Of a stretch of 64,000 bases of DNA, positions 10,180-20,691 are shown piece by piece (position 1 is the first letter of the stretch; each line of letters starts with the position of its first letter). The stretch is taken from contig NZ_BAJX01000006.1 in assembly GCF_000613925.1 (NCBI RefSeq), positions 62,001-126,000 on the forward strand, in the 5' to 3' direction. The notes under the pieces were generated by a model. It saw nothing but the letters and a program-made list of their open reading frames with translations, searched no databases and had not been told where the DNA came from. The translations under genes and the position numbers were made by a program. Origin of the DNA: Prevotella histicola JCM 15637 = DNF00424 (GTDB lineage: Bacteria; Bacteroidota; Bacteroidia; Bacteroidales; Bacteroidaceae).

Positions 10180-11414
10180 TTAATTAATAGAGATGATCTT
10201 ACTGTTGCGTCCAACCTGTGGGTTTGAGGTAGGTTCGTAGTAATCTAAAGTGCCGAGGATGAGGACTTTCTTGCCTACACTAATCTGTGAAGGGTTAGTG
10301 AACTTATCACCATTCAAGTACAAGCCACGGAACACCTGTAGCTGGTCAGTAGTTGAACCATCGTTAGACAAGTAGTAACGAGCATTACCATATTGAGTCG
10401 AAACCTCATCAATCTGTGAGATAACCCCCTTGATATAGTAAGTGTTGGGGTCTTTCTTGTTCAACTTAGCGTAAGCCAATGCACGTGTAATGTCCAAAGG
10501 ATTAGCTTGTGTACCATCACCCTTGCCAGGGAGTCCCTTGAATGGGTCAACCTTCTCAACTGCCTTGATGTCGTCTAGAGAACGAATAATGATTTCCCAT
10601 TGGTTGTTGAATCGCTTGATAATCCCCGTAATGTCAACCTTCCCTGTTGGGACTTTAGCGTTAGCAAAGTCTGCAAAGTTACTGTTATATACGATAACTT
10701 TTCTTCCATCTTGTTCATTTAAAGTCCAACTTACACTACCTGCGCCACCGTTTGGATCTGCAAATGTGTCAGTAGCCTTAGAGTTGTTACTACTTTTAAA
10801 ACTTACATTACGAATAATGCCGAGCTTTCCACCATCTGTGTCAAGATTCCATGTTGTAGGATTCGTACCTGTTGCAAATAATGTTGGTTCTACTATATGC
10901 CCTGTAGACAATATCTTATAATGTTGATCCCATGTGGCACGCTGATACGCCCTATAACATCTGCCCCAGTGGCATTCTTTGACGGCATTCCGATCTGGGC
11001 CTGTTTCCCATAGTTACCTACGTAAAGATCCTTTAAGCTAACTAATATTTCAGTACCAACAGGTAATGGACCATAAAGTCCGCCTTGTGCTACACTCACG
11101 ATGATAGCACCAGTTGCATCCTGCAAAGCTAGCTCTTGATAAATATTACCTTGAGCATCTGAACTTGTCACGATAGCCTTTATTTTCACATCATCAGTTA
11201 CTTTGGCGAAACTTTGACCATCACGATAGTCGGTAGCAATGTATGTCGCGTAGTCGCTTTTCAGTTGTGCAATCGTTATAACATTGGTCTCTGTTAACTC
11301 ATTATTGCCATAAGGAACTGGCGCATTTTCGTCAATCCCAGCGTAACTGTCCCCCATACATGAAGCAAAAAGTACACAGACAGCTGTTATTATTAAATAT
11401 TTAATTTTCTTCAT
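10180..11414 (-). CDS. DUF5689 / OB-fold lipoprotein (single frameshift)
   Basis: Lipoprotein (signal ending VLFASC) of about 411 residues. The N-terminal half matches the DUF5689 pattern (TIAQLKSDYATY...VKIKAIVTSSDAQGNIYQELALQDATG), a surface OB-fold module. The C-terminal half contains a second OB-like domain (YIKGVISQIDEVSTQYGNARYYLSNDG). The frame breaks near 10934-10937 (plus). Adding one base gives RISVPTWDQHYKILSTGHI and a continuous protein, so it is treated as one gene. It lies 22 bp downstream of the TonB-dependent receptor gene and 23 bp upstream of the duplicated OB-fold lipoprotein. It is probably the receptor's surface partner; the ligand is inferred to be nucleic acid or a nucleotide. 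Confidence 0.8.
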
Positions 11415-11436
11415 AATCTATTTTTATTCTTTAGTT

Positions 11437-14016
11437 TTAGAACTTGTATGCAACATTCAACATACCATTGATACCGTTGACGTAGTATTTCTTAGGGTTA
11501 CGATAGAAGTCATAAGCACGTGTTGTTGCTGCACCTGTAGTTCTGTTGACGGTATAATTGCTACGACTTTGCTCATATCCTCCACTTACAATCTTCTGAT
11601 TATTAAGTAAGTTGGTAATCATTAAGTTGATAGAAAGGCTACCATGGCGCAAATAAAGGCTCTTGCCAATAGAGGCATCAAGCATGAATCCGCCTTTTCC
11701 TTCGCTTTGTGCATATGGAGTATAGTTGCCATCGGCATCCATTCCGCCCAGTGCTGTACCCATTGTACGCAGTGTGTTACCGTAACGAAGACTTGGTGCG
11801 TATGAAAGATATATCCGATCGTAATAGTTCCCGCTAAGATCTACAAACCAGCCTGCCTTGTGGAAGCTCAGAATACCACTATAAACACTTAGAGGAGTAC
11901 TTGCTTCGTGCATACCTTTGTTGTAAACCACATCCTTATTATATGTACTCTTTGTTGAGTTCATATAGATAACATCTGCATTATTTGTGTTCTTAGCCTC
12001 ACTCCAAGTCCCTAAAGCTTTGAAGTTGAGGAAGCTATTGATCTTGAAATCAAGTCCTAACTCTACTCCATAGTAGTTCTTGTTCATGTTTGTCATGCTG
12101 ACATAAGTAAAGGAGTTTGCATCATCGAAGTAGAAGTTCTGCCATTCTGTTACATGTGTCATGTGGTTGTAATAGCCACTTAGGTTAGCATGTAGCCAAC
12201 TACCAGAGTATTGATAGCTGAGTTCGCTTGAGAATATACGTTCGTTGTGAAGGTTTAGTACAAAGTCATTGTTCATTTCTGGTGAAGCGAAGGCATTGCT
12301 TGCGTTTGGTGCGCGATGTTCATACCCTAATCCAATAGAGAGAACATTTCCCCCACCAATTGTCCAGGTCGTACTTGCTTTCAATCCACCTGATAAGAAA
12401 TTAGCATGCTTGCTCTTTCCTGCAGAGTTGTCTGCGAACATTCCATTGCGCATGTGCCCAATACGGTATATGTCATCATAGCCTATTTTCCCAGCTACCA
12501 TGTAGTATATCTTACTAAATGTCTGTGAAAAATTTGTCCATAGTTGCCCACGACGAACGTTAATATTATAGTCGTAGCCGAACCTATCCCCTTCGTATAC
12601 AAGATTGCCTAAACCTTTTGTTCCCATAGTATTTAGATCGTATTGTATGCGTGGGTCATTAGCAGCATAGGTTCCAATAGCGTAAGTATTTACATTGTGG
12701 AAACTTTTCGCACCTAGTAGGTCTTCCATTGTTTGATAATGATGAGCGAAGTTCTGACCAAGGGTGATACCAATGTTGAAAACCTTATTCTTGCCGATAT
12801 GATTGGTAAGTGTTGATGATAAGGTTGTTGTTAGATTATCAATATGCTTAGCCTGGAGATAATAGAGCGCATCTTGTCCATTTGCTGCAGCTTGCCGGTT
12901 AGCATAATAAAGGCGATCCCACTGAATCTGACGATTCTCCTTGTTGCCCCACCACGCAACAGCTGTCTTCCAATCAGAGTATGCCTGTGATGTGCGATAG
13001 CGTGTATCGTTCTCGTTCCATACATCGAAGTAACTACTTGGAAGGTTCTTCCAATAGTCTGGTTGTGGATTATCGCTATTATTATAATTCAGCTTCGTAC
13101 TCTTGTACATTGAGTATTTAGTGAAGAGACTCGTTGTGAGATTCATCTTCTTATTGATATCCCAGTCCCATGTTAGTATAGCAGATGGGGCATAATCATT
13201 TACCACTCGGCTATTACGCTTGTGCCCATTTTGGTATCCCCAATAGGGATTGTATTGGTAATTATTGGCGAGCCAATAGACTTCATCTGTACTTGCACCT
13301 TGTGAAGCACGTTCTGTAGGGTTACCCCATGTTGATAAAGCTAATGAATGCCCATTATTCCATTTCTTTTGAACACCAAAGTAGTAAGATAATGAATTGT
13401 AAAAAGTACCTTCAACATAACCGCGGTTAGCCCAGCGATAAGCTACACTAGCAGCAATAGCCCATCCTTTGGCATTAAATCCTGTAGCATAGTTGTACAT
13501 ACCGCGAAGCGTGTAATTACGGTTAGCAGCAGAAAGAGTGATACGGTGCCCAGCAGCCATTGATCCTGCACGGAAATCATAGTTGTTGCTCCCAGCTAAT
13601 CCTGTCATAGAGAAATTATTATTCTCAAAAGGCAAAGAAAAGTCTACATTACGTGTTTGTTGGTTGATACCACCCACCATAGAGTAGCGGAACTGACCAC
13701 TTTCCATGTCATTCATTGCTGCTCCATTGATGTAAATATCATTGTACTTCTGGTTTAGTGCACGATAGCGGAAGCGCATTGGAGAATACAAGAATCCTAC
13801 TTGTGAAGCATAGACGTTACTATTAGAGTTAAGAATCGTGACATTATCATTCATATCATTGTCTTCACCCAGCTGCGCTTCAGTGAAGGTGAATGCCGAT
13901 TCATCCATAGTGTTGGCAGTCTGTTCTTGCTGGCTCATCTTTGTATTTGTGTTCTGTGCAAATAGCATTGATGAACTGCATAGCGCCAAGACGGCAAGTG
14001 TCAGCTTTTTCTGCAT
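11437..14016 (-). CDS. TonB-dependent outer-membrane receptor
   Basis: An 859-residue outer-membrane protein with signal peptide MQKKLTLAVLALCSSSMLFAQ. A plug-like N-terminal region contains YNDIYINGAAMNDMESGQFRY, the usual TonB plug element, and the rest is rich in aromatic beta-strands ending in a terminal F (NVAYKF). It has no N-terminal carboxypeptidase-regulatory domain, unlike SusC proteins. It is the first gene of a minus-strand operon with the DUF5689 and OB-fold lipoproteins. A weak promoter (TTACTTTG at 14052-14059, minus) precedes it and faces the divergent EEP nuclease gene. The substrate is not shown by sequence. Confidence 0.85.
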   Translation of the reverse strand: MQKKLTLAVLALCSSSMLFAQNTNTKMSQQEQTANTMDESAFTFTEAQLGEDNDMNDNVTILNSNSNVYASQVGFLYSPMRFRYRALNQKYNDIYINGAAMNDMESGQFRYSMVGGINQQTRNVDFSLPFENNNFSMTGLAGSNNYDFRAGSMAAGHRITLSAANRNYTLRGMYNYATGFNAKGWAIAASVAYRWANRGYVEGTFYNSLSYYFGVQKKWNNGHSLALSTWGNPTERASQGASTDEVYWLANNYQYNPYWGYQNGHKRNSRVVNDYAPSAILTWDWDINKKMNLTTSLFTKYSMYKSTKLNYNNSDNPQPDYWKNLPSSYFDVWNENDTRYRTSQAYSDWKTAVAWWGNKENRQIQWDRLYYANRQAAANGQDALYYLQAKHIDNLTTTLSSTLTNHIGKNKVFNIGITLGQNFAHHYQTMEDLLGAKSFHNVNTYAIGTYAANDPRIQYDLNTMGTKGLGNLVYEGDRFGYDYNINVRRGQLWTNFSQTFSKIYYMVAGKIGYDDIYRIGHMRNGMFADNSAGKSKHANFLSGGLKASTTWTIGGGNVLSIGLGYEHRAPNASNAFASPEMNNDFVLNLHNERIFSSELSYQYSGSWLHANLSGYYNHMTHVTEWQNFYFDDANSFTYVSMTNMNKNYYGVELGLDFKINSFLNFKALGTWSEAKNTNNADVIYMNSTKSTYNKDVVYNKGMHEASTPLSVYSGILSFHKAGWFVDLSGNYYDRIYLSYAPSLRYGNTLRTMGTALGGMDADGNYTPYAQSEGKGGFMLDASIGKSLYLRHGSLSINLMITNLLNNQKIVSGGYEQSRSNYTVNRTTGAATTRAYDFYRNPKKYYVNGINGMLNVAYKF

Positions 14017-14220
14017 AATTAGTTATATTAATATATGTTATACTTTGAGTGCAAAGTAACGAAATAAATTTTAAAAAAGAAAGGCTTTTTGATTAATTTT
14101 TTGAGAAAGATGCCTAAATGTCGGATTAATTACCGATATTTGCAAAGCCAATTCTCTCTCCTTAAAATGGAAGAGGTTGCTCAGGATTTTAGATTACAAA
14201 CAATTACATTTGATAAAGTA

Positions 14221-15263
14221 ATGAAGAAACAACTATTTGTTCTTGCGTGCGTTTTCATCCTTAGTGCATCTGCATTTGCGCAAAAAAGTTCTCTGTTTAT
14301 GCAATAGGTTTCTACAATCAGGAGAACCTTTTTGACTGTGTACATGATGAAGGGAAGAATGATTATGACTTTACTCCTAATGGAAGTTACCATTGGAATG
14401 AGATGAAATATTCCCACAAATTACGTAATATGTCAACAGTGTTGGCAGAAATGGGGACAGATGTTTTGCCGAATGTTGGTTGTGCTGTAATTGGATTGGC
14501 TGAGGTTGAGAATGATCATGTAATGCATGACCTTATCTCCCAACCCGCTTTGGCAGCTCGTGGGTATAAGTATGTACATATAGAGGGTCCTGATCATCGT
14601 GGAATTGATTGTGCTTTGATTTACAATCCAAAGCTCTTTACAGTTCGTGATTCGAAGCTGGTACCTTATGTCTACGATCTTCCGCAAGACAGTACGCGAG
14701 CAACACGTGGCTTTCTCACAGTAAGTGGCACGTTAGCCGGTGAACATGTTACTGTAATTGTTTGTCATTTGCCAAGTCGTGGAGCTGGCTCTTACTATAG
14801 GGAGTTGGGTGGTAAGCAGATAAAAGTTCTGAAAGATTCTCTTCTGCGTCAAGACCCTAAAGTAAAGGTTCTTGTGATGGGTGATATGAATGATGATCCA
14901 ACGAACAAGAGTATGTATGAGTGCTTGTCTGCTAAGCCTGAGATTAGTGAGGTTGGTCCTGATGATATGTATAATCCTTGGTATAATATTTTGGTGAAAG
15001 AGGGCACTGGTACTCTTCAGTATCAGGGTAAGTGGAATCTCTTTGATCAAATTATTATGACTCCGAACCTTCTTAATAAGAATGGTGAGAAGGATTATTC
15101 TGAATTGAAGTTCTGGAAGAATCAGATCTTCCGACGTGATTATTTGTTCCAGGAGGCTGGTAAATATAAAGGGAATACGAAACGTACTACGGCTGGAGGA
15201 GTTTGGCTGGATGGCTACTCTGACCACCTCCCTGTTGTTGCTTACTTCATTAAGGAACGGTAA
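14221..15263 (+). CDS. Secreted endonuclease/exonuclease/phosphatase family protein (single frameshift)
   Basis: EEP-superfamily nuclease of about 347 residues. It starts at ATG 14221 with signal peptide MKKQLFVLACVFILSASAFAQ. The frame is lost in the A-run 14282-14287; one more A gives AQKKFSVYAIGFYNQENLFDCVHDEG, the normal EEP start. Later motifs fit a Mg-dependent nuclease: LAEVENDHVMHDL (catalytic Glu), PDHRGIDCALIYNP, VMGDMNDDPTN (GDxN) and YSDHLPVVAYF (terminal SDH). The nearest relatives in Bacteroidales are secreted EEP proteins. It diverges from the TonB-dependent receptor operon and may act with it on extracellular nucleic acid. Confidence 0.88.
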
Positions 15264-15344
15264 TGACTAACTATAGAATAGTCAGAACAAATAATTAAAC
15301 TCCTTGAAGTTTTGGAATTCTAATTAAAACTCTCTCAAAAGATA

Positions 15345-15932
15345 ATGGATATAGAGACTCATCCTTTTGAACCTTGGTTGCCGTCCAATGCAAAGCTGCT
15401 GCTTTTAGGTACTTTTCCACCGGCACCGAAACGCTGGTGTATGGAATGGTATTATCCAAACTATACCAATGATATGTGGCGAATATTTGGTTATGTGTTC
15501 TTCGAGGATAAGAAGTATTTTGTGGATGAGGCTAATAAAACCTATAAACTTGATTTGCTTAGAGCCTTTTTAAAAGATAAGGGCATTGCAATCTTTGACA
15601 CTGCATTGCGTATTCGGCGTACAACGGGTACAGCTTCAGATAAGGATTTGGAGATAGTAGAGCCCGCTGATCTTGATCATATGCTTCGTGTTCTGCCTCA
15701 ATGTAAGGCAGTTTTGGCTGCAGGACAGCTGGCAACGAAGGTGTTTACAGACCATTATCAGATTGATGCTCGTAAGATGCAGATGGGAGATTATAAGGAA
15801 TTTACATTCGAAGGACGAACGATTCGACTTTATCGAGAGCCCAGTAGCAGTCGTGCCTATCCTATGAAAGTGGAGAAAAAAGCAGAATATTACAAACAGA
15901 TGTTGAGTGAAGTTGGATTATTGGATGACTAG
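15345..15932 (+). CDS. Uracil-DNA glycosylase family protein
   Basis: A 195-residue cytoplasmic protein with the UDG superfamily layout. LLLLGTFPPAPKRW occupies the place of the catalytic G-x-x-P-G loop, KAVLAAGQLATKVF is the central strand, and LYREPSSSRAYP matches the motif-2 loop (H/N-P-S). It resembles the single-domain uracil/hypoxanthine DNA glycosylase family rather than canonical Ung. It would excise deaminated bases. It lies 81 bp after the EEP nuclease gene in the same direction. The exact base specificity cannot be read from sequence. Confidence 0.75.
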   Translation: MDIETHPFEPWLPSNAKLLLLGTFPPAPKRWCMEWYYPNYTNDMWRIFGYVFFEDKKYFVDEANKTYKLDLLRAFLKDKGIAIFDTALRIRRTTGTASDKDLEIVEPADLDHMLRVLPQCKAVLAAGQLATKVFTDHYQIDARKMQMGDYKEFTFEGRTIRLYREPSSSRAYPMKVEKKAEYYKQMLSEVGLLDD

Positions 15933-15956
15933 GATAGGATAGTTATGTATGTTTAG

Positions 15957-15964
15957 TAACTTTG
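15957..15964 (+). promoter_or_regulatory. Promoter -7 box of uridine kinase
   Basis: TAACTTTG matches TAnnTTTG and lies 48 bp before the udk ATG. Confidence 0.6.
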
Positions 15965-16012
15965 TTTTAGTTCACGTAGTAATCCTTTTCAACTCCTTAA
16001 ACTCATAAAAAT

Positions 16013-16648
16013 ATGGAAGATAAGATAACTATTATAGGTATTGCCGGTGGTACAGGATCTGGTAAGACCACTGTAGTGAAGAAAATTGTTGAGAGCCTTC
16101 CTCCCCATTATGTAGCTGTAGTCCCTCAAGATTCTTATTATAATGATACGACTCATTTAACAGTAGAGGAGCGTAAAGCAATCAATTTTGACCATCCTGA
16201 TGCATTTGATTGGAAGCTATTAATTAAACAAGTAAATGAGTTACGTAATGGTCATGCCATAGAGCAACCGACCTATAGTTATATTCTCAATAATCGTTTG
16301 CCTGAGACTATCCATGTAGAACCGAAGCCTGTCATTATTGTGGAGGGTATTATGGCATTAAGTAATAAGCGCTTGCGTGACATGATGGACCTTAAGATTT
16401 TCGTAGATTGTGATCCTGACGAGCGTCTGATACGTAATATTCAGCGTGATACGATTGATCGTGGTCGTACAGTTTCTATGGTTGTTGAGCGTTATCTTGA
16501 GGTTCTCAAACCCATGCACGAACAGTTTATTGAGCCTACGAAGCGGTATGCAGACCTTATCATACCGCAGGGTGGAGAGAATGTGAAGGGCATCAGTATC
16601 CTATGTAAATATATTGAGGGCTTGGTTCCAGAGCTCGAAGGAGTATAA
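16013..16648 (+). CDS. udk: Uridine kinase
   Basis: Phosphorylates uridine and cytidine with ATP or GTP in pyrimidine salvage. It has 211 residues, a normal length for the family. The P-loop GIAGGTGSGKTTVV is at residues 8-21, followed by VVPQDSYYND, NFDHPDAFDW and VEGIMAL, all uridine-kinase signatures, and by RDTIDRGRT near the lid. The start is ATG 16013, preceded by a clear -7 box and followed by a strong hairpin terminator, so it is a single-gene unit. Its position after a nuclease and scavenging region is compatible with nucleoside salvage but may be chance. Confidence 0.96.
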   Translation: MEDKITIIGIAGGTGSGKTTVVKKIVESLPPHYVAVVPQDSYYNDTTHLTVEERKAINFDHPDAFDWKLLIKQVNELRNGHAIEQPTYSYILNNRLPETIHVEPKPVIIVEGIMALSNKRLRDMMDLKIFVDCDPDERLIRNIQRDTIDRGRTVSMVVERYLEVLKPMHEQFIEPTKRYADLIIPQGGENVKGISILCKYIEGLVPELEGV

Positions 16649-16729
16649 TATAATAAGGTGTACGTGTCAAACGATAGCTTTTAGCGAACTAGCTCTTCAG
16701 AGTATATTTTCATTTATTAAGGCTTTTAC

Positions 16730-16774
16730 AACAAAAGGGTCGACAGTTCTTCAAAAACTGTCGACCCTTTTGTT
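16730..16774. terminator. Intrinsic terminator after udk
   Basis: A 19-bp stem (AACAAAAGGGTCGACAGTT with its complement) around a short loop, with the 3' arm ending in TTTTGTT. Confidence 0.85.
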
Positions 16775-16870
16775 AGTATAGGTTTTCTACGACCTTATTC
16801 CACATGACTCCTTACGACTAAAAGGGTATGCTGTCATCCTTATAATGTCTGAGAATCATGGTCAAATATA

Positions 16871-16923
16871 TTGTGGAATGTCACAAATTAAGACATTTTG
16901 TCTACCTGAACTGTCATATTGTC
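16871..16923. promoter_or_regulatory. Candidate heat-shock operator repeats upstream of clpB
   Basis: GACATTTTGTC (16892-16902) and GTCATATTGTC (16913-16923) are spaced 21 bp start to start. A weaker related copy (TTGTGGAATGTC, 16871-16882) sits one step upstream. They lie 85-137 bp before clpB, within a 359-bp gap that otherwise holds only the udk terminator. No CIRCE element is seen. A role in clpB control is inferred. Confidence 0.5.
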
Positions 16924-17007
16924 GCAAGGCGTTGATGGGTATATAGTTTGATAGAGAGTGGTAAGAAAACAAAATAAGAACAATAAAAGAATAGGAGATT
17001 AATATAT

Positions 17008-19601
17008 ATGACATTTGATAAGTTTACAATAAAAGCCCAGGAAGCAGTTCAAAGCGCAGTGAATATAGCGCAGCGAAATGGTCAGCAGACTATTGAACCG
17101 TTGCACTTATTAGCTGGTGTAATGGACAAAGGTAAGGATGTTGTCTCTTACGTCTTCCAGAAATTAGGCGTCAATATACAGACTATAGAGAGTACTATTG
17201 GGAATGAAATAGCGCATTTACCAAAGGTTTCAGGTGGCGGAGAGCCATATTTCTCGTCAGAAAGTAACCAGGTGATGCAGCGTACAATGGATATCTCACA
17301 GAAGTTTGGTGACGAATTCGTTAGCATAGAGCCTATGTTGCTTGCTTTATTGGCAGTCAATTCAACTGCAAGTCGTATTTTAAAGGATGCGGGTTGCTCA
17401 GAGCAAGAGATGACAGCGGCCATCAATGACTTGCGCCAAGGTCAGAAAGTTCAGACGCAAAGCGGTGATGAGAACTATCAATCATTGGAGAAGTTTGCAC
17501 GTAACCTGATAGAAGATGCACGTGCAGGAAAGCTTGATCCTGTGATTGGGCGTGATGAAGAGGTTCGTCGTGTGCTGCAGATTCTATCTCGTCGTACGAA
17601 GAACAACCCAATTCTTATTGGTGAACCAGGAACTGGTAAGACCGCAATCGTTGAGGGATTGGCTGAGCGTATTGTACGAGGTGATGTTCCAGAGAATCTA
17701 AAAGATAAGCAACTCTATTCGCTTGATATGGGTGCACTTTTGGCAGGTGCTAAGTATAAGGGTGAATTTGAGGAACGTTTGAAGAGCGTTATTAATGAAG
17801 TGATGAAGTCGGAGGGCAATATTATTCTCTTTATAGACGAGATTCACACACTGGTTGGCGCTGGTGGAGGCGAAGGAGCATGGATGCTGCTAACATTCTG
17901 AAGCCAGCCTTGGCTCGTGGAGAGCTAAGAGCCATTGGTGCAACAACCTTGAACGAGTATCAGAAGTACTTTGAGAAGGATAAAGCATTGGAGCGTCGTT
18001 TCCAAACAGTAATGGTTGATGAGCCTGATGAGCTTGATGCTATATCTATTCTGCGTGGATTGAAGGAGCGTTATGAGAACCATCACAAAGTACGTATACA
18101 AGATGATGCTTGTATTGCAGCCGTAAAACTCTCTGAACGTTACATATCTGACCGTTTCCTTCCTGATAAAGCCATCGACTTAATGGATGAGGCTGCAGCG
18201 AAACTGCGTATGGAGCGTGATTCTGTACCAGAGGAACTGGATGAGATAACACGTCGTTTGAAACAACTTGAGATTGAGCGGGAGGCTATCAAACGCGAGA
18301 ATGATACAGAGAAAATCAAACAGCTTGACAAGGATATTGCCGACCTCAAGGAACAGGAACATAGCTTCCGAGCAAAGTGGGAAGGCGAACGTGGACTGGT
18401 TAACAAGATTCAGCAGGACAAGCAAGAGATTGAAAATCTGAAGTATGAGGCTGACAGAGCTGAGCGTGAAGGTAACTATGAGCGTGTTGCAGAGATTCGG
18501 TATTCAAAGCTGAAAGAGTTGCAGGACGATATAAAGAACATTCAGAAGCAATTGCAAGCAACACAGGGTGGAGATGCCATGGTACGTGAGGAAGTTACTG
18601 CTGATGACATTGCTGAGGTTGTAAGTCGTTGGACTGGTATCCCTGTTACACGTATGTTGCAAAGTGAAAAGGATAAATTGCTCCATTTGGAGGACGAACT
18701 TCATAAACGTGTCATTGGACAGGATGAGGCAATCACTGCTGTAGCTGATGCCGTACGTCGTTCTCGTGCAGGTCTTCAAGATCCAAAGAAACCTATTGCA
18801 TCATTCATCTTCCTTGGTACAACTGGTACGGGTAAGACGGAGCTTGCTAAGGCTTTGGCTGATTATCTCTTCAATGATGAGTCTATGTTGACGCGTATTG
18901 ATATGAGTGAATATCAAGAGAAGTTCAGTGTTTCCCGCCTTATCGGTGCACCTCCGGGGTATGTTGGCTATGATGAGGGTGGTCAGTTGACAGAAGCGGT
19001 ACGCCGTAAACCTTACTCTGTTGTGCTCTTTGATGAGATAGAGAAAGCACATCCTGATGTGTTCAATATCCTTTTACAGGTATTGGATGACGGTAGATTG
19101 ACAGATAATAAGGGGCGTACGGTGAACTTTAAGAACACAATCATTATCATGACTTCAAACCTTGGTTCACAGTTTATCCAACAGGAGTTCGAGAAACTCA
19201 ATGATACGAACCGTGAAGAGGTTATCAGTAAGGCTAAGACAACAGTCATGGATATGCTGAAGAAGACTATCCGCCCAGAGTTCCTCAACCGTATTGATGA
19301 GACAATTATGTTCTTGCCATTGACGAAGGAGCAGATAGGTGGTGTTGTTCGTTTACAACTTGAGCGTGTGAAAGAGATCTTAAGAGCACAAGGTGTCGAC
19401 CTTCAGTGGACAGATCCTGCTATTGATTATCTTGCGGAAGTTGGTTATGACCCAGAGTTTGGTGCGCGTCCTGTGAAGAGAGCTATCCAACGTTACGTAC
19501 TGAATGACCTCAGTAAGTCACTCCTCTCTGGTTCTGTCAACAGCGAGAACCCTGTTATCATTGACTGCTTTGGTGACGGATTGGTATTCAGAAATAAATA
19601 A
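17008..19601 (+). CDS. clpB: ATP-dependent chaperone ClpB (single frameshift)
   Basis: Hexameric AAA+ disaggregase working with DnaK, about 864 residues. The Clp N-domain ([13 protein letters not shown]) is followed by AAA-1 with [18 protein letters not shown] and [16 protein letters not shown]. The coiled-coil middle domain (18230-18600) distinguishes ClpB from ClpA and ClpC. AAA-2 has [18 protein letters not shown] and [12 protein letters not shown]. The frame breaks at 17878-17881, where GGAGCATGGATG should read GGAGCA-ATGGATG; one A restores the expected [19 protein letters not shown]. As this is a conserved stress gene, an undercalled base is the likely cause. A terminator hairpin follows. 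Confidence 0.95.
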
Positions 19602-19656
19602 GCTGACAGATTGATAATTCTAAAGCAAACGTAATTTTACGTTAATATAAATGGTA

Positions 19657-19698
19657 GAAGCCACATCTTTTCTCTGACAAGGGAACTGATGTGGCTTC
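19657..19698 (+). terminator. Intrinsic terminator of clpB
   Basis: GAAGCCACATC pairs with GATGTGGCTTC across a 20-nt interior and is followed by TTTGTG, 55 bp after the clpB stop. Confidence 0.8.
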
Positions 19699-19754
19699 TT
19701 TGTGTAAGCCATGTATGTTACGGTTAAGGATAGATTCTATATGTGTTGCAGCCT

Positions 19755-19820
19755 AGCACCATTGGAGTTGATGCTCAGCACCTATGGAGTTGTTGGTAAA
19801 CACCAGTAGTGCGGAAGGCT
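19755..19820. repeat. Array G: three 22-bp units (AACACC family)
   Basis: Units begin at 19755, 19777 and 19799, 22 bp apart, with core AGCACCATTGGAGTTG or AGCACCTATGGAGTTG. They match arrays C (39530, reverse strand) and H (58841). The array sits between the clpB terminator and the flavodoxin terminator in a 405-bp convergent gap; the rest of that gap shows nothing else. Confidence 0.8.
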
Positions 19821-19899
19821 TAACACTTTGTAAAGGGTTGCGTCTCCTTCACATGAATAGTATACTCTGCCTCTCTTTTGATAGTTATAGGCATATAAA

Positions 19900-19933
19900 A
19901 AAGGTTGAACTCCTGTTTCAGAGTTTAACCTTT
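19900..19933 (-). terminator. Intrinsic terminator of flavodoxin gene
   Basis: A 13-bp stem (AAAGGTTGAACTC with GAGTTTAACCTTT, one G-T pair). On the minus strand it is followed by TTTTTTATATG. It is 70 bp past the flavodoxin stop. Confidence 0.75.
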
Positions 19934-20006
19934 ACTGTTTCAGAAGGGCTGCCTTTTAATCAGATAACCATATCTCTTCGTTTGCTTATAGATTACTCTT
20001 GTCTAT

Positions 20007-20645
20007 TTATTTCTTATATCCCAGTGTCTCTAACCACGCTTTAACCTTACTCATATCTGTACGAACCTCATGTCCATAGAAAGCCTCTGGACTGAGGATA
20101 TTAGCATCTGGGTAAATCTTCTTTATATCCTGGACAGCGTAACCCAAGCCACTTCCTTCATGTGTTAGGAATGGTATAAGTGTCTTTTTACTGAGGTCAT
20201 ACTGCTTCATGAAAGTAAACATCACCTGGGGATAGCTATGAATCCATACTGGACCACCAAGGAATACAACATCATAATCATCAATATTGTTGACCTTTCC
20301 TTTGAACGGAGGATATTCTTTGCCGTATCTTTCCTTTTTCGCAACCTCTACTACTTCCTTGTAAGTCTTAGGATAAGGAGTTTCTCTTACCACTTCAAAC
20401 TCATCACCACCGGTCACATCTCGAATGTAGTCAGCTACCATCTTTGTGTTGCCAACCTCAATGTTGCCTACGGCATAGTTCTCTCCTGTGTGTGAGAAGA
20501 AGACAATGAGGATCTTACTGTGTCCCTTCTTCTCTGCGTTTTTACTGTTCCCATTCGTCTTCTCCTGTGCATAGCCGATGATAGGGTGCATGAAAAGGCA
20601 GAGGACTGCCGTAATCATAGTTAGGATTCTTTTTGTTTGTCTCAT
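20007..20645 (-). CDS. Exported flavodoxin-like protein
   Basis: Flavodoxin-fold FMN protein of 212 residues. I chose ATG at 20645 because it opens a signal peptide (ILTMITAVLCLFMHPIIGYAQ); an upstream in-frame start would overlap ligA and adds non-family sequence. The mature part has ILIVFFSHTGENYAV, the FMN phosphate loop region, then FLGGPVWIHSYPQVMFTFM and LIPFLTHEGSGLG. It resembles the flavodoxin_4 type found in Bacteroidales. The export signal is unusual for an electron carrier and suggests periplasmic reduction chemistry (inferred). It lies 46 bp downstream of ligA on the same strand. Confidence 0.85.
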   Translation of the reverse strand: MRQTKRILTMITAVLCLFMHPIIGYAQEKTNGNSKNAEKKGHSKILIVFFSHTGENYAVGNIEVGNTKMVADYIRDVTGGDEFEVVRETPYPKTYKEVVEVAKKERYGKEYPPFKGKVNNIDDYDVVFLGGPVWIHSYPQVMFTFMKQYDLSKKTLIPFLTHEGSGLGYAVQDIKKIYPDANILSPEAFYGHEVRTDMSKVKAWLETLGYKK

Positions 20646-20691
20646 GATTCTGTATGTTTGATTATTTAAATTCGACGGGTTATGGCTGTTT

